From positions 1 to 45,009 of the forward strand of contig NZ_JADWYR010000004.1 in the NCBI RefSeq assembly GCF_015831355.1: a DNA stretch of 45,009 nucleotides, read 5' to 3'. Source of the stretch: Panacibacter microcysteis (GTDB lineage: Bacteria; Bacteroidota; Bacteroidia; Chitinophagales; Chitinophagaceae). The translations under genes and the position numbers were made by a program. The first letter of the stretch is position 1, and every line of letters starts with the position of its first letter. This document shows, piece after piece, positions 27,101 through 34,716 of this stretch. The notes below the pieces were generated by a model that saw only the letters and a program-made list of their open reading frames with translations, did not search any database and was not told where the DNA came from.

Positions 27101-27955
27101 CTACACAAATTTGATCATTTTCGCCAGGTCACGGAAATAGTCCGGGGACCAGATATCCAGCTTTTGGTAATCTTTGATAAACGGCACGACATCTTCTTTC
27201 ACCTGGTCCATGGAGACTGAACTGATCCTGTCATTGAGTACCTGAAAGAATGCTTCTTTACTCATGGTATCGGCGGACCAGTTTCCGCTATCCTTCGCCC
27301 TTTTTGCCAGGTGTTCCAGGTGTAACGGGATACTTTTCCGGACATACCATTCCATATCATACCAGTCCCTGCCTTTGACACGGTTGGCCCATTTCCGGAA
27401 AAGCAAAGCATGCATCTTGCCGGCAAACAAATCCGGCAACCGGTAGCATTTGGTATAGAAGGAGAAGGGCTTTACGAGCAGCTTCTCTTCTGTCTGAAAC
27501 CCCAATGGCGGTTTCTTGTCAACTTCCAGTTTGATCCTGATGATGGCGTTGAGCTTATCAGGCTTTTCCTGCGGAACGATCCCTTTCAACGTGATCTCCT
27601 GCCAGGCAGTGTCCGGTTTTAAAAACGCGGACTCCACATTGCTTTGCTTTGTTTTTTCCTTTTTGGTGATCGTGACCTCCATACCCAGCGCTGCCAGTTC
27701 CCTTGCCATTCCGTTGAGGTAAGGCTGCAGGGAAAAATCAGGATTTACTTCCAGCAAAGAGAAGTCAAGGTCCTCCGAAAACCGGTCCAGTCCGTGAAAG
27801 ATCCGTAAGGCCGTGCCACCGTAAAATGCGGCCACTTCAAAAAAACGGCTTCGCTGCAAACCGGCCAGTGCGATCTCCTGCATGATTTCCCGCAGCGCCT
27901 GCTGTGCCTCCTCCTTATTTCGGGGTTGATATTCTTCCAGCCATTCCCTGATCAT
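27101..27955 (-). CDS. AbiEii/AbiGii-family nucleotidyltransferase toxin
   Basis: A 284-residue AbiEii-type toxin. The nucleotidyltransferase core is at residues about 42-67: FYGGTALRIFHGLDRFSEDL, with the GG, the Thr/Arg and the DLDF acidic pair (SEDLDFSL). Later segments (LPDLFAGKMHALLFRKW, RVKGRDWYDMEWY) are the conserved Lys and RDWYD motifs of the family. Such toxins transfer nucleotides to tRNA or other targets and are neutralised in type IV (or related) toxin-antitoxin systems, several of which give abortive phage defence. The start overlaps the stop of the upstream antitoxin gene by 4 bases. Confidence 0.92.
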   Translation of the reverse strand: MIREWLEEYQPRNKEEAQQALREIMQEIALAGLQRSRFFEVAAFYGGTALRIFHGLDRFSEDLDFSLLEVNPDFSLQPYLNGMARELAALGMEVTITKKEKTKQSNVESAFLKPDTAWQEITLKGIVPQEKPDKLNAIIRIKLEVDKKPPLGFQTEEKLLVKPFSFYTKCYRLPDLFAGKMHALLFRKWANRVKGRDWYDMEWYVRKSIPLHLEHLAKRAKDSGNWSADTMSKEAFFQVLNDRISSVSMDQVKEDVVPFIKDYQKLDIWSPDYFRDLAKMIKFV

Positions 27956-28590
27956 AGTGCCTCCAGTGTTTTTATCAGCATGCGTAAACTGTTTTGCTTA
28001 GCCGCATCCGGGAGCCAGGAGCGGATCATCTCCCTGTCTAAAGTCCGCAAAGGTTCGCGTTCCATGCGCAGGTCCTCTTCTAAAAAAAATTGTGTCTGGC
28101 TGACACTGCGAAGCAGTACACCTGTTCTGGTAAGGATCACATCACATAGTGCCTTTTCGGGACCGGCTATCAGTGCCGTTTGATCCTTTGCCAATACCAC
28201 GCGCCTGATACCAAAACTATAATAGGGCAGTCTTGTTTTGAAGTACCGGAAGAGCCCCGCCGCTGTGCGGAAAGTTCTGGTGGAACCTGTCGTCATCGAA
28301 CCAATAGCGGTTACCCGTTCGGGGATCAGTCCCCAATGGGAAAGCGCTGCCTCCAGCGACACATAACTTGGTCCGTAAATATGATTTGCCAGGTTAAAAA
28401 GGGAAGGCTTTGCATCCTGCAGCGCGTCGCCCGTTATGTATAAGCCCCGCTTTATCCGGGTGAGCATATGTTGCTTTTCCAGCTCCTGTATCTTATTATG
28501 CGGGCGCAGGTAATCTTTCAGCAGATCCATCAGGATGCTCATACTGATTGCCTGTCCCTTATATGGCTGCAATGCCTGTTCGATCGTCAT
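27952..28590 (-). CDS. AbiEi-family antitoxin
   Basis: A 212-residue protein. An N-terminal winged helix (about residues 15-60, with LKDYLRPHNKIQELEKQHML and the RIKRGLYI wing) is followed by the AbiEi-type domain with LANHIYGPSYVSLEAALSHWGL and the YYSFGIRRVVLAKDQTALIAGPEKALCDVI region. AbiEi proteins neutralise the toxin and repress their own promoter through inverted repeats. This gene precedes the toxin and overlaps it by 4 bases. A perfect 15-base inverted repeat lies 16 bases upstream of the ATG (28607-28639), fitting autoregulation. Confidence 0.92.
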   Translation of the reverse strand: MTIEQALQPYKGQAISMSILMDLLKDYLRPHNKIQELEKQHMLTRIKRGLYITGDALQDAKPSLFNLANHIYGPSYVSLEAALSHWGLIPERVTAIGSMTTGSTRTFRTAAGLFRYFKTRLPYYSFGIRRVVLAKDQTALIAGPEKALCDVILTRTGVLLRSVSQTQFFLEEDLRMEREPLRTLDREMIRSWLPDAAKQNSLRMLIKTLEAL

Positions 28591-28606
28591 GACATGTCAT
28601 TTTTTG

Positions 28607-28639
28607 AACAGATAATTGGATAAAATCCAATTATCTGTT
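28607..28639 (-). promoter_or_regulatory. Perfect inverted repeat, likely AbiEi operator
   Basis: Two perfect 15-base arms, AACAGATAATTGGAT (28607-28621) and ATCCAATTATCTGTT (28625-28639), separated by AAA. It lies 16 bases upstream of the antitoxin start codon. Autorepression at promoter inverted repeats is established for AbiE systems, so this is the probable operator. A terminator is unlikely because it precedes a gene and is A+T-rich. Confidence 0.8.
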
Positions 28640-28917
28640 GTAAAATTAGCACATTATTGTTATTTATATGCAGATACTGTGATTATGTTACAATATCTGT
28701 CAAAATTTTTACAGGCATTGTTTTTCGCAACATGCAAGCAGGTTGTTTCGTTGACCTTAATGTTCCGGCAGTAATGGCAGCTATCTGTGCCCTGCGGGGG
28801 TAAATCAATGTCTGGACCATACCTGCAAAAAGCCGCATCTGATTTCCCCCGGAACACAGGCAGTAATAAACACCGGGCATGCTGGTGCAGCGCTGAAGCA
28901 GCCACCAGCAAATTTTT
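28640..28917. other. Intergenic region between antitoxin and TetR genes
   Basis: About 280 bases with no supported gene, between the divergent antitoxin and tetR-like genes. It contains a second imperfect inverted repeat: CAGATACTGTGA (28671-28682) and TTACAATATCTG (28688-28699), 10 of 12 positions paired around a 5-base centre. Its arms share CAGATA with the 28607-28639 operator, so it may be a secondary AbiEi site. Confidence 0.45.
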
Positions 28918-28950
28918 TTTGGGAGGAGAAGATGTTTTACCTTAGCTTTG
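28918..28950 (+). promoter_or_regulatory. Bacteroidota-type promoter of the tetR-like gene
   Basis: TTTG at 28918-28921 and TAGCTTTG at 28943-28950 match the Bacteroidota -33 (TTTG) and -7 (TAnnTTTG) elements, with a 21-base gap, slightly above the usual ~19. The predicted start of transcription falls directly on the operator-like site at 28954-28977. Confidence 0.6.
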
Positions 28951-28953
28951 TCT

Positions 28954-28977
28954 AACGGTGTTAAATTATTTTACACC
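28954..28977 (+). promoter_or_regulatory. TetR operator, site 1 (own gene)
   Basis: AACGGTGTTAAATTATTT, continuing to ACACC at 28977. The last 21 bases (GGTGTTAAAT to TTTTACACC) form a near-perfect palindrome, with two mismatched pairs besides the centre. It lies just after the -7 box and 10 bases before the ATG, where a TetR repressor would block its own transcription. Related sites lie at 29612-29636 and 29762-29786. Confidence 0.65.
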
Positions 28978-28987
28978 TAAAATTTAA

Positions 28988-29590
28988 ATGGCAAGTAAAG
29001 AACGCATTCAAAGATTAAAGGACGAAACCAGGTGTAATATACTGTCTGCCAGTCTTGACATCGTTAAAGAGGAGGGATGGCCTGCCCTCAGTATGCGTAA
29101 AATTGCTGATAAGATAGAATATACAGCGCCTATTATCTACGAATATTTTGGTAACAAAGATGCTATTTTAATAGAGCTTACCCGAATGGGCTACGTAAAA
29201 CTTTCCAGGCTATTGGTGGAAGCACAAAGTAAATTTACTACGCCTGAAGAACAGCTCGAAGCAATGTGGCTGGCTTACTGGAATTTTGCTTTTGCTGAAA
29301 AAGAGCTCTACCAGGTGATGTATGGTGTGGAAATGAACTGTTGTGCAGGTTTTGAAAGCGACTGCCCGGATGTAAAAGGCCCATCAGAAATGCTTTGGAA
29401 TAAGATTGAAGAAATCACTCCCGTACAAAAACGTACCGAGGAATATGTTGATACCAAGTATTTTACGTTTTGGTCAGTCGTACATGGGCTGATTTCTATC
29501 AATTTAACAAGGCAACTGGTATCGGATGAAATTAACCGGCAAGTATTAAAGGACGCAATCAGCGGTATTATTAATGCTATAAAAAACTAA
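28988..29590 (+). CDS. TetR/AcrR-family transcriptional regulator
   Basis: A 200-residue repressor. The N-terminal TetR helix-turn-helix spans about residues 12-58 (ILSASLDIVKEEGWPALSMR, KIADKIEYTAPIIYEYFGNK). The C-terminal ligand-binding helices are of the TetR_C type and contain an unusual Cys pair (EMNCCAGFESDC). It sits upstream of an RND efflux operon on the same strand and is its probable local repressor: three related palindromic sites occur before this gene and in the gap before the adaptor gene. The inducer is unknown. Confidence 0.92.
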   Translation: MASKERIQRLKDETRCNILSASLDIVKEEGWPALSMRKIADKIEYTAPIIYEYFGNKDAILIELTRMGYVKLSRLLVEAQSKFTTPEEQLEAMWLAYWNFAFAEKELYQVMYGVEMNCCAGFESDCPDVKGPSEMLWNKIEEITPVQKRTEEYVDTKYFTFWSVVHGLISINLTRQLVSDEINRQVLKDAISGIINAIKN

Positions 29591-29611
29591 TTTTTTTTTG
29601 CGTAAGGATTT

Positions 29612-29636
29612 AACGCTGTTAAATGATTTAATAACG
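29612..29636 (+). promoter_or_regulatory. TetR operator, site 2 (efflux operon)
   Basis: AACGCTGTTAAATGATTTAA, continuing TAACG. The 23 bases from 29614 form a near-perfect palindrome (CGCTGTTAAAT-G-ATTTAATAACG) and match site 1 over AACGnTGTTAAATnATTT. It lies between tetR and the adaptor gene. Confidence 0.65.
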
Positions 29637-29761
29637 TTTGAACTCGCAACCTGTTATTTAATATCGCAGGTTACTTAGATCCGGAACAGAAACAACAGGC
29701 ACAGCAAACTGATCTTTTATACTTAACAGCATGAAAGCTGTTTTTTTTAAACTATTTACTT

Positions 29762-29786
29762 AACACTGTTAAACAATTGAATCGCG
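29762..29786 (+). promoter_or_regulatory. TetR operator, site 3 (adaptor gene start)
   Basis: AACACTGTTAAACAATTGAA, continuing TCGCG. It matches sites 1 and 2 in the left half (AACnnTGTTAAA) and is weaker on the right. It ends 2 bases before the adaptor ATG at 29789, so binding could affect translation-proximal transcription. Confidence 0.55.
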
Positions 29787-29788
29787 TT

Positions 29789-30940
29789 ATGAACAAGCTA
29801 AAAAACTATGCAGCTTACGGATTATTCTTATACCTGGTATCCTGTGCAAGCAATGCCATGAATACCCCACCACCTCCACCTGCATTGCCCGTTGTAAAAT
29901 TAGATACCGGCTCTGTTATCACCTGGCAGGAATATCCTGCTAACGTACAAGGCACAACAAATGTTGACATACGCCCCCAGGTGAGTGGTTACCTCGAAAA
30001 GATCTACGTAGAAGACGGCGCTTATGTTACCAAAGGCCAGCCTTTATTCCGTATCAACAGTTCGGAATACGGACAGTACAGCAATACCGCTGCTGCCAAC
30101 ATCCAGTCTGCAAATGGCGCAGTGGAGAAGGCAAAAGTTGAAGTTGAAAGATTACAACCTTTGGTGGCTAATAAAGTGATTGCCGAAGTACAATTAAAAA
30201 CGGCCCTTGCAAACCTTCATGAAGCGGAAGCTGCTTATCAAAGAGCAGTAAGCGATAAACGCAGCGCAGATATTACACTCGGCTACACCCTTATTACAGC
30301 GCCTGTAAACGGCTATGTTGGTCACATCAACTTTAAACAGGGCAGCCTTATTGGTAAAGGAGAATTGGAACCATTAACTGTACTGAGCGAAGTGAATGAT
30401 GTACATGCATACTTCTCCATGAGCGAAGCTGAGTTTTACAGTTTCTTCGCCAACATCGAAGGCAAAACTGCCGCGGAAAAAATTGCGCATATTCCTGCCG
30501 TTGAACTGAAACTAGCCGATAACAGTATTTACCACACAAAAGGAAAAGTAGAACTCGTGCAGGGTCAGTTTGACCGTAGTTCGGGCAGTATAGCATTCAG
30601 GGCAGTATTTGCAAACCAGGACAGGCTGTTGCGGTCAGGTATCACCGGTAAAATCCGCATTCCGTTTGCTCAGCAAAATAAATTGCTTGTGCCTGAGGAA
30701 GCCACTTATGAATTGCAGGATAAAGTGTACGTCTTCGCTGTAGGCGATAGTAATAAAGTGGTCAGCAGGGAGATCAGCATTAAAGGTAAAAGTAATGGCA
30801 ACTACATTGTTGATAAAGGGGTAGAAAACGGTGAAACCATTGTTTTCAGTGGCTTACAGCGGTTAAGAGACGGTGCAGTTATTACACCGCAGCGTATTTC
30901 TTTCGACAGCGTGTTGAACACTACAGTTGCAAAGCAATAA
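29789..30940 (+). CDS. RND efflux periplasmic adaptor (membrane fusion protein)
   Basis: About 383 residues. The ATG at 29789 starts a lipoprotein signal (MNKLKNYAAYGLFLYLVSC); the in-frame TTG at 29777 overlaps the operator and is unlikely. The mature protein has a proline-rich linker (NTPPPPPAL), a first beta-barrel/lipoyl strand (VDIRPQVSGYLEKIYVEDGAYVTKGQPLF), a coiled-coil hairpin (about residues 95-165), and the second lipoyl half (YTLITAPVNGYVGHINFKQG), then barrel and membrane-proximal domains. It links the inner-membrane pump to the outer-membrane channel encoded downstream. The pump gene starts only after 392 bases containing two copies of an interspersed repeat. Confidence 0.93.
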   Translation: MNKLKNYAAYGLFLYLVSCASNAMNTPPPPPALPVVKLDTGSVITWQEYPANVQGTTNVDIRPQVSGYLEKIYVEDGAYVTKGQPLFRINSSEYGQYSNTAAANIQSANGAVEKAKVEVERLQPLVANKVIAEVQLKTALANLHEAEAAYQRAVSDKRSADITLGYTLITAPVNGYVGHINFKQGSLIGKGELEPLTVLSEVNDVHAYFSMSEAEFYSFFANIEGKTAAEKIAHIPAVELKLADNSIYHTKGKVELVQGQFDRSSGSIAFRAVFANQDRLLRSGITGKIRIPFAQQNKLLVPEEATYELQDKVYVFAVGDSNKVVSREISIKGKSNGNYIVDKGVENGETIVFSGLQRLRDGAVITPQRISFDSVLNTTVAKQ

Positions 30941-31015
30941 CAAAAAACAATCATCAATTATATCAACAAAGTGTGGTGATTTTCTTTTGAACCCGGCTGC
31001 AGCGCTGCTATCATC

Positions 31016-31037
31016 GGCTCTTGCGTCGCACACTTGT
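31016..31037 (+). repeat. Interspersed intergenic repeat, copy 2
   Basis: CTTGCGTCGCACACTTGTACT-type variant of the repeat (consensus GTTGTGTCACTCACTTGTAC), plus orientation, directly after the adaptor gene. Confidence 0.6.
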
Positions 31038-31219
31038 ACTGTAAGCATATAGTGCGGCAATGTGCAGACAGGTTCATTGTATAGGGCAGGTTCAAAACAT
31101 AATCAACACACTTATTTTTCTCAGCATTTATGCTGATGGTAACTGCTTTGCTCTATACATAACAAACCAATAGCAAATGTTTGAAATAGCAGGGATGCTG
31201 CAATGTGCAGCAACATGAT

Positions 31220-31247
31220 CCGAACGCACAAGTGAGTGACACAACAG
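31220..31247 (-). repeat. Interspersed intergenic repeat, copy 3
   Basis: On the minus strand the sequence reads GTTGTGTCACTCACTTGTGC followed by GTTCGG, one mismatch from the consensus core. It lies 86 bases before the pump start and opposes copy 2. Confidence 0.7.
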
Positions 31248-31332
31248 AAGAAGAAAGTAGTAATGCAGTTAAGCACAAAATCCGGATGCTTTCATCAGCA
31301 ACCAACGCAACAATCAATCACAAAATATTTTT

Positions 31333-34300
31333 ATGTTCAGAAAATTTATAGAACGACCCGTACTCTCCACCGTGATCTCTATACTGCTGGTATTGGCCGG
31401 CATAGTATCGCTCAGATCGCTGCCCATCACACAGTTCCCTGATATTGCCCCACCGGCAGTATTGGTAACAGCAGCTTATCCCGGTGCCAGTGCAGAAGTG
31501 GTGGCACGATCCGTTGCAACCCCTTTGGAAGAAGCCATCAACGGGGTAGAGAACATGACTTACATGACCTCAAATTCCAACAACGACGGCACGATGACGC
31601 TGAGTGTTTTCTTCAAGGCCGGCACAGACCCTGACATAGCTTCTGTAAATGTGCAGAACCGCGTAGCAAAAGCCAGCAGCCTTGTGCCGCAGGAAGTTTT
31701 GCAGGCAGGTATCAGCACACAAAAACAACAGAACAGCATCATCATGGCCATTGCGTTATATACGAACGACAGCAGTTATGATGAAACATTTTTACAGAAC
31801 TATGCAAGGATAAATATTGTGCCCGAAATACAGCGTGTTCATGGCGTTGGCCAGGCAACGATATTTGGTTCAAAAGACTATGCCATGCGTATCTGGTTAA
31901 AGCCAGACAGGCTTGCAGCGTATAATCTTTCTGTGCAGGATGTAATGGCGGCAATCAAAGAACAAAACCTGGAAGCGGCACCCGGTAAGTTTGGTGAGGG
32001 CAGTGAAGAGTCTTTTGAATATGTGATCAAATACAAAGGCAAGCTTAGCAGGAATGAAGATTATGAGAATATTATTTTAAAAAGTAACAATGATGGTGCT
32101 TCCATCAGGTTAAAAGATGTAGCAAGAGTGGATCTTGGTTCGTTCAATTATTCAGCAGATGCAAAAGTTGATGATGGTCCTTCAACAGGTATCCTGATTT
32201 ACCAGACTGCAGGCTCCAATGCCAACGATATACTTACAGAAGTAAACAGCATCATGGAACGGGTGAATAAAGACCTCCCCAAAGGTGTTAAGACCTTTGT
32301 GCCATACTCAGCAAAAGAGTTCTTAGATGCTTCTATTGATAAAGTAGCGCACACATTGATTGAAGCGTTTATACTGGTATTCATTGTAGTGTTTCTGTTC
32401 CTGCAGGATTTTCGTTCTACATTGATTCCCGCAATAGCTGTTCCGGTTGCTGTTCTGGGTACTTTCTTCTTTATGCAGTTGTTTGGCTTTACCATTAACC
32501 TGCTTACTTTATTCGCATTGATACTCGCTATCGGTATCGTAGTAGATGACGCGATCGTTGTGGTGGAAGCAGTACATACCAAAATGGCGAATGAACATTT
32601 GCCTGCAAGAGCTGCTACAATTAAAAGCATGCATGAAATATCCGGCGCTATTATTTCTATTACGCTTGTAATGGCTGCCGTGTTTGTTCCCGTGGGTTTT
32701 ATGCAGGGCCCGGCCGGCATCTTTTATAAACAGTTTGCATTTACACTGGCTATTGCCATTCTTATCTCGGCGGTGAATGCATTAACATTGAGCCCTGCAT
32801 TATCTGCATTGTTTTTGAAGAACAATCACCAGGGGGCTAACACAAAACCTGTAAACTTTAAACAAAGATTTTTTAAGGCATTCAATGCAGGATTTGAAAA
32901 TATTACGGGCAGGTACGGTCGAAGCCTGCGGTTTCTTATCAAAACAAAATGGATCGCATTAACAGGCCTTTTTGCTATTACGATTACAACCGTAATATTA
33001 ATAAAACAAACGCCGACAGGTTTTATACCTACCGAAGATCAAAGCATCTTTTTGTATTCACTGAACATGCCTGCAGGAGCATCATTAGAACGTACAAAGA
33101 AAGTAGTGAAACGCGTGGACAGCATTATAGCTACCGTTGAAGCTGTAGAAAAATCTTATAGTGTTGCGGGTATGAATATTATTACCAATGCTACAAGTCC
33201 TATCAGCGCGCTGGCATTTGTAAAATTGAAAAAGCCAGGTACAAGAGGCCATACAGAAGATATCAACGCAATACTTGGCGAAGTAAATCAAAAGCTTTCT
33301 GTAATCTCTGCAGCAGATCTCTTCACATTTACACTGCCTACTGTGCAAGGCTTCGGAAACACCAATGGCTTTGAATTAATACTGCAGGACAGGGCCGGCG
33401 GCAAACTTGAAAATCTGAGCGCAACTGCTTATGGCTTTATAGGTGAACTAATGAAGCGTCCAGAGATCATGTATGCATTTACAACCTTCAATACAGGCAA
33501 CCCGCAATACAAATTAAACATAGATGAAGACAGGGCAAAACAACTGGGTGTGTCCATCAATGAAATACTGCAAACAATGCAGGTGTACTATGGCAGTTAC
33601 CAGGCAAGCGATTTTAACCGCTTTGGTAAGCAGTACAAAGTAATACTGCAATCAGATGTTGCCTATCGCATAGATCCTGAAACGCTGAATGATGTGCAGG
33701 TAAAGAATAACGAAGGTATAATGGTGCCGATCAAATCGCTGGTTAACCTGGAGAAGGTGTACGGCCCTGAAACAGTGACGAGAAACAACCTCTTTAATGC
33801 TGTTACAATAAACGGCGTACCCAGGCCGGGATACAGTAGCGGTGAGGCTTCGAAAGCAGTGCAGGAAGTAGCTGCAGCATATTTACCAAGAGGTTATGCA
33901 TATGAGTGGGGCGGACTTGCAAGAGAAGAAGAAAGTGCAGGCTCGCAAACCACGCTCATCTTTATCATGTCACTCATCTTCGTGTACTTCTTACTGGCAG
34001 CGCAATACGAAAGTTATATTCTTCCGCTTGCAGTGATATTATCTGTGCCTACAGGTTTACTGGGCGTGTTTGCATTCATCAATCTTGCAGGTATTGAAAA
34101 CAATATTTATGTGCAGGTTGGGCTGATCATGCTGATTGGTTTGCTGGCAAAGAATGCAATATTGATTGTAGAGTTTGCCGTACAAAAAAGAAAGGATGGC
34201 ATGTCTGTAAGGCATGCTGCCATTGAAGCTGCAAGGTTACGCCTTCGTCCTATACTCATGACTTCATTCGCTTTTATTGCGGGTCTTGTTCCGTTGCTGA

Positions 34301-34500
34301 TGGCAACAGGCGCTTCTGCAATGGGTAACCGTTCTATTGGTACAGGTGCGGTTGGCGGTATGCTTACAGGTGTATTGCTCGGCATCTTTGTTATACCTGT
34401 TTTGTTTGTCATCTTTCAAACATTACAGGAAAAGGTTACAAAGAAAAGAGTGGTTGAACCTGATGGACTATTGATTGAAAGATTAGAGATGGCTAATTGA
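31333..34500 (+). CDS. RND multidrug efflux permease, HAE1/AcrB type
   Basis: A 1055-residue proton-driven pump, standard length. The first helix FRKFIERPVLSTVISILLVL and the porter-domain start SAEVVARSVATPLEEAINGVENM are typical of the hydrophobe/amphiphile (HAE1) class. Proton-relay residues are present: Asp405-Asp406 in IGIVVDDAIVVVEAV and Lys940 in IGLLAKNAILIVEFA, at the same places as AcrB Asp407/408 and Lys940. Twelve helices and two large periplasmic loops are evident. It forms a tripartite system with the adaptor upstream and the outer-membrane factor downstream. Substrates cannot be predicted. Confidence 0.96.
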   Translation: MFRKFIERPVLSTVISILLVLAGIVSLRSLPITQFPDIAPPAVLVTAAYPGASAEVVARSVATPLEEAINGVENMTYMTSNSNNDGTMTLSVFFKAGTDPDIASVNVQNRVAKASSLVPQEVLQAGISTQKQQNSIIMAIALYTNDSSYDETFLQNYARINIVPEIQRVHGVGQATIFGSKDYAMRIWLKPDRLAAYNLSVQDVMAAIKEQNLEAAPGKFGEGSEESFEYVIKYKGKLSRNEDYENIILKSNNDGASIRLKDVARVDLGSFNYSADAKVDDGPSTGILIYQTAGSNANDILTEVNSIMERVNKDLPKGVKTFVPYSAKEFLDASIDKVAHTLIEAFILVFIVVFLFLQDFRSTLIPAIAVPVAVLGTFFFMQLFGFTINLLTLFALILAIGIVVDDAIVVVEAVHTKMANEHLPARAATIKSMHEISGAIISITLVMAAVFVPVGFMQGPAGIFYKQFAFTLAIAILISAVNALTLSPALSALFLKNNHQGANTKPVNFKQRFFKAFNAGFENITGRYGRSLRFLIKTKWIALTGLFAITITTVILIKQTPTGFIPTEDQSIFLYSLNMPAGASLERTKKVVKRVDSIIATVEAVEKSYSVAGMNIITNATSPISALAFVKLKKPGTRGHTEDINAILGEVNQKLSVISAADLFTFTLPTVQGFGNTNGFELILQDRAGGKLENLSATAYGFIGELMKRPEIMYAFTTFNTGNPQYKLNIDEDRAKQLGVSINEILQTMQVYYGSYQASDFNRFGKQYKVILQSDVAYRIDPETLNDVQVKNNEGIMVPIKSLVNLEKVYGPETVTRNNLFNAVTINGVPRPGYSSGEASKAVQEVAAAYLPRGYAYEWGGLAREEESAGSQTTLIFIMSLIFVYFLLAAQYESYILPLAVILSVPTGLLGVFAFINLAGIENNIYVQVGLIMLIGLLAKNAILIVEFAVQKRKDGMSVRHAAIEAARLRLRPILMTSFAFIAGLVPLLMATGASAMGNRSIGTGAVGGMLTGVLLGIFVIPVLFVIFQTLQEKVTKKRVVEPDGLLIERLEMAN

Positions 34501-34535
34501 TTTTCGTGAACAACCTGTAATACCTGTAGCAGCAT

Positions 34536-34607
34536 CGTTGTGTCACTCACTTGTACGTTCTGCACATTGCTGGGCAAAGAACAAGCCGCTGAAGAGTGCG
34601 ACGCAAC
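34536..34607 (+). repeat. Interspersed repeat pair, copy 4 with an inverted partner
   Basis: CGTTGTGTCACTCACTTGTA (from 34536, continuing CGTTC) is a full + copy. At 34594-34607 GAGTGCGACGCAAC is a partial copy on the opposite strand (reading GTTGCGTCGCACTC). The pair can form an imperfect stem in the 216-base gap between pump and outer-membrane factor genes. Confidence 0.65.
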
Positions 34608-34716
34608 CGGGGCTTTATAGTAGTAATACAGTTGGGTACATAATAAAACGAACGGATAACACCATGTTGCGGCTTTTGGTAATACATACGAATTATAGCA
34701 TAATAAAAAATTTCAA

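Larger units (their letters stand above)
30941..31332. other. Repeat-containing gap inside the efflux operon
   Basis: 392 bases without a gene between adaptor and pump, much longer than usual for this operon type. It holds a + copy (31016-31037) and a - copy (31220-31247) of the interspersed repeat in opposed orientation about 180 bases apart, so the transcript could fold into a long-range stem. Confidence 0.6.

Noticed and set aside
28607-28639. Intrinsic terminator
   Set aside because: The stem is A+T-rich, lacks a T-run in a useful position and lies immediately upstream of a gene; an operator is far more likely.
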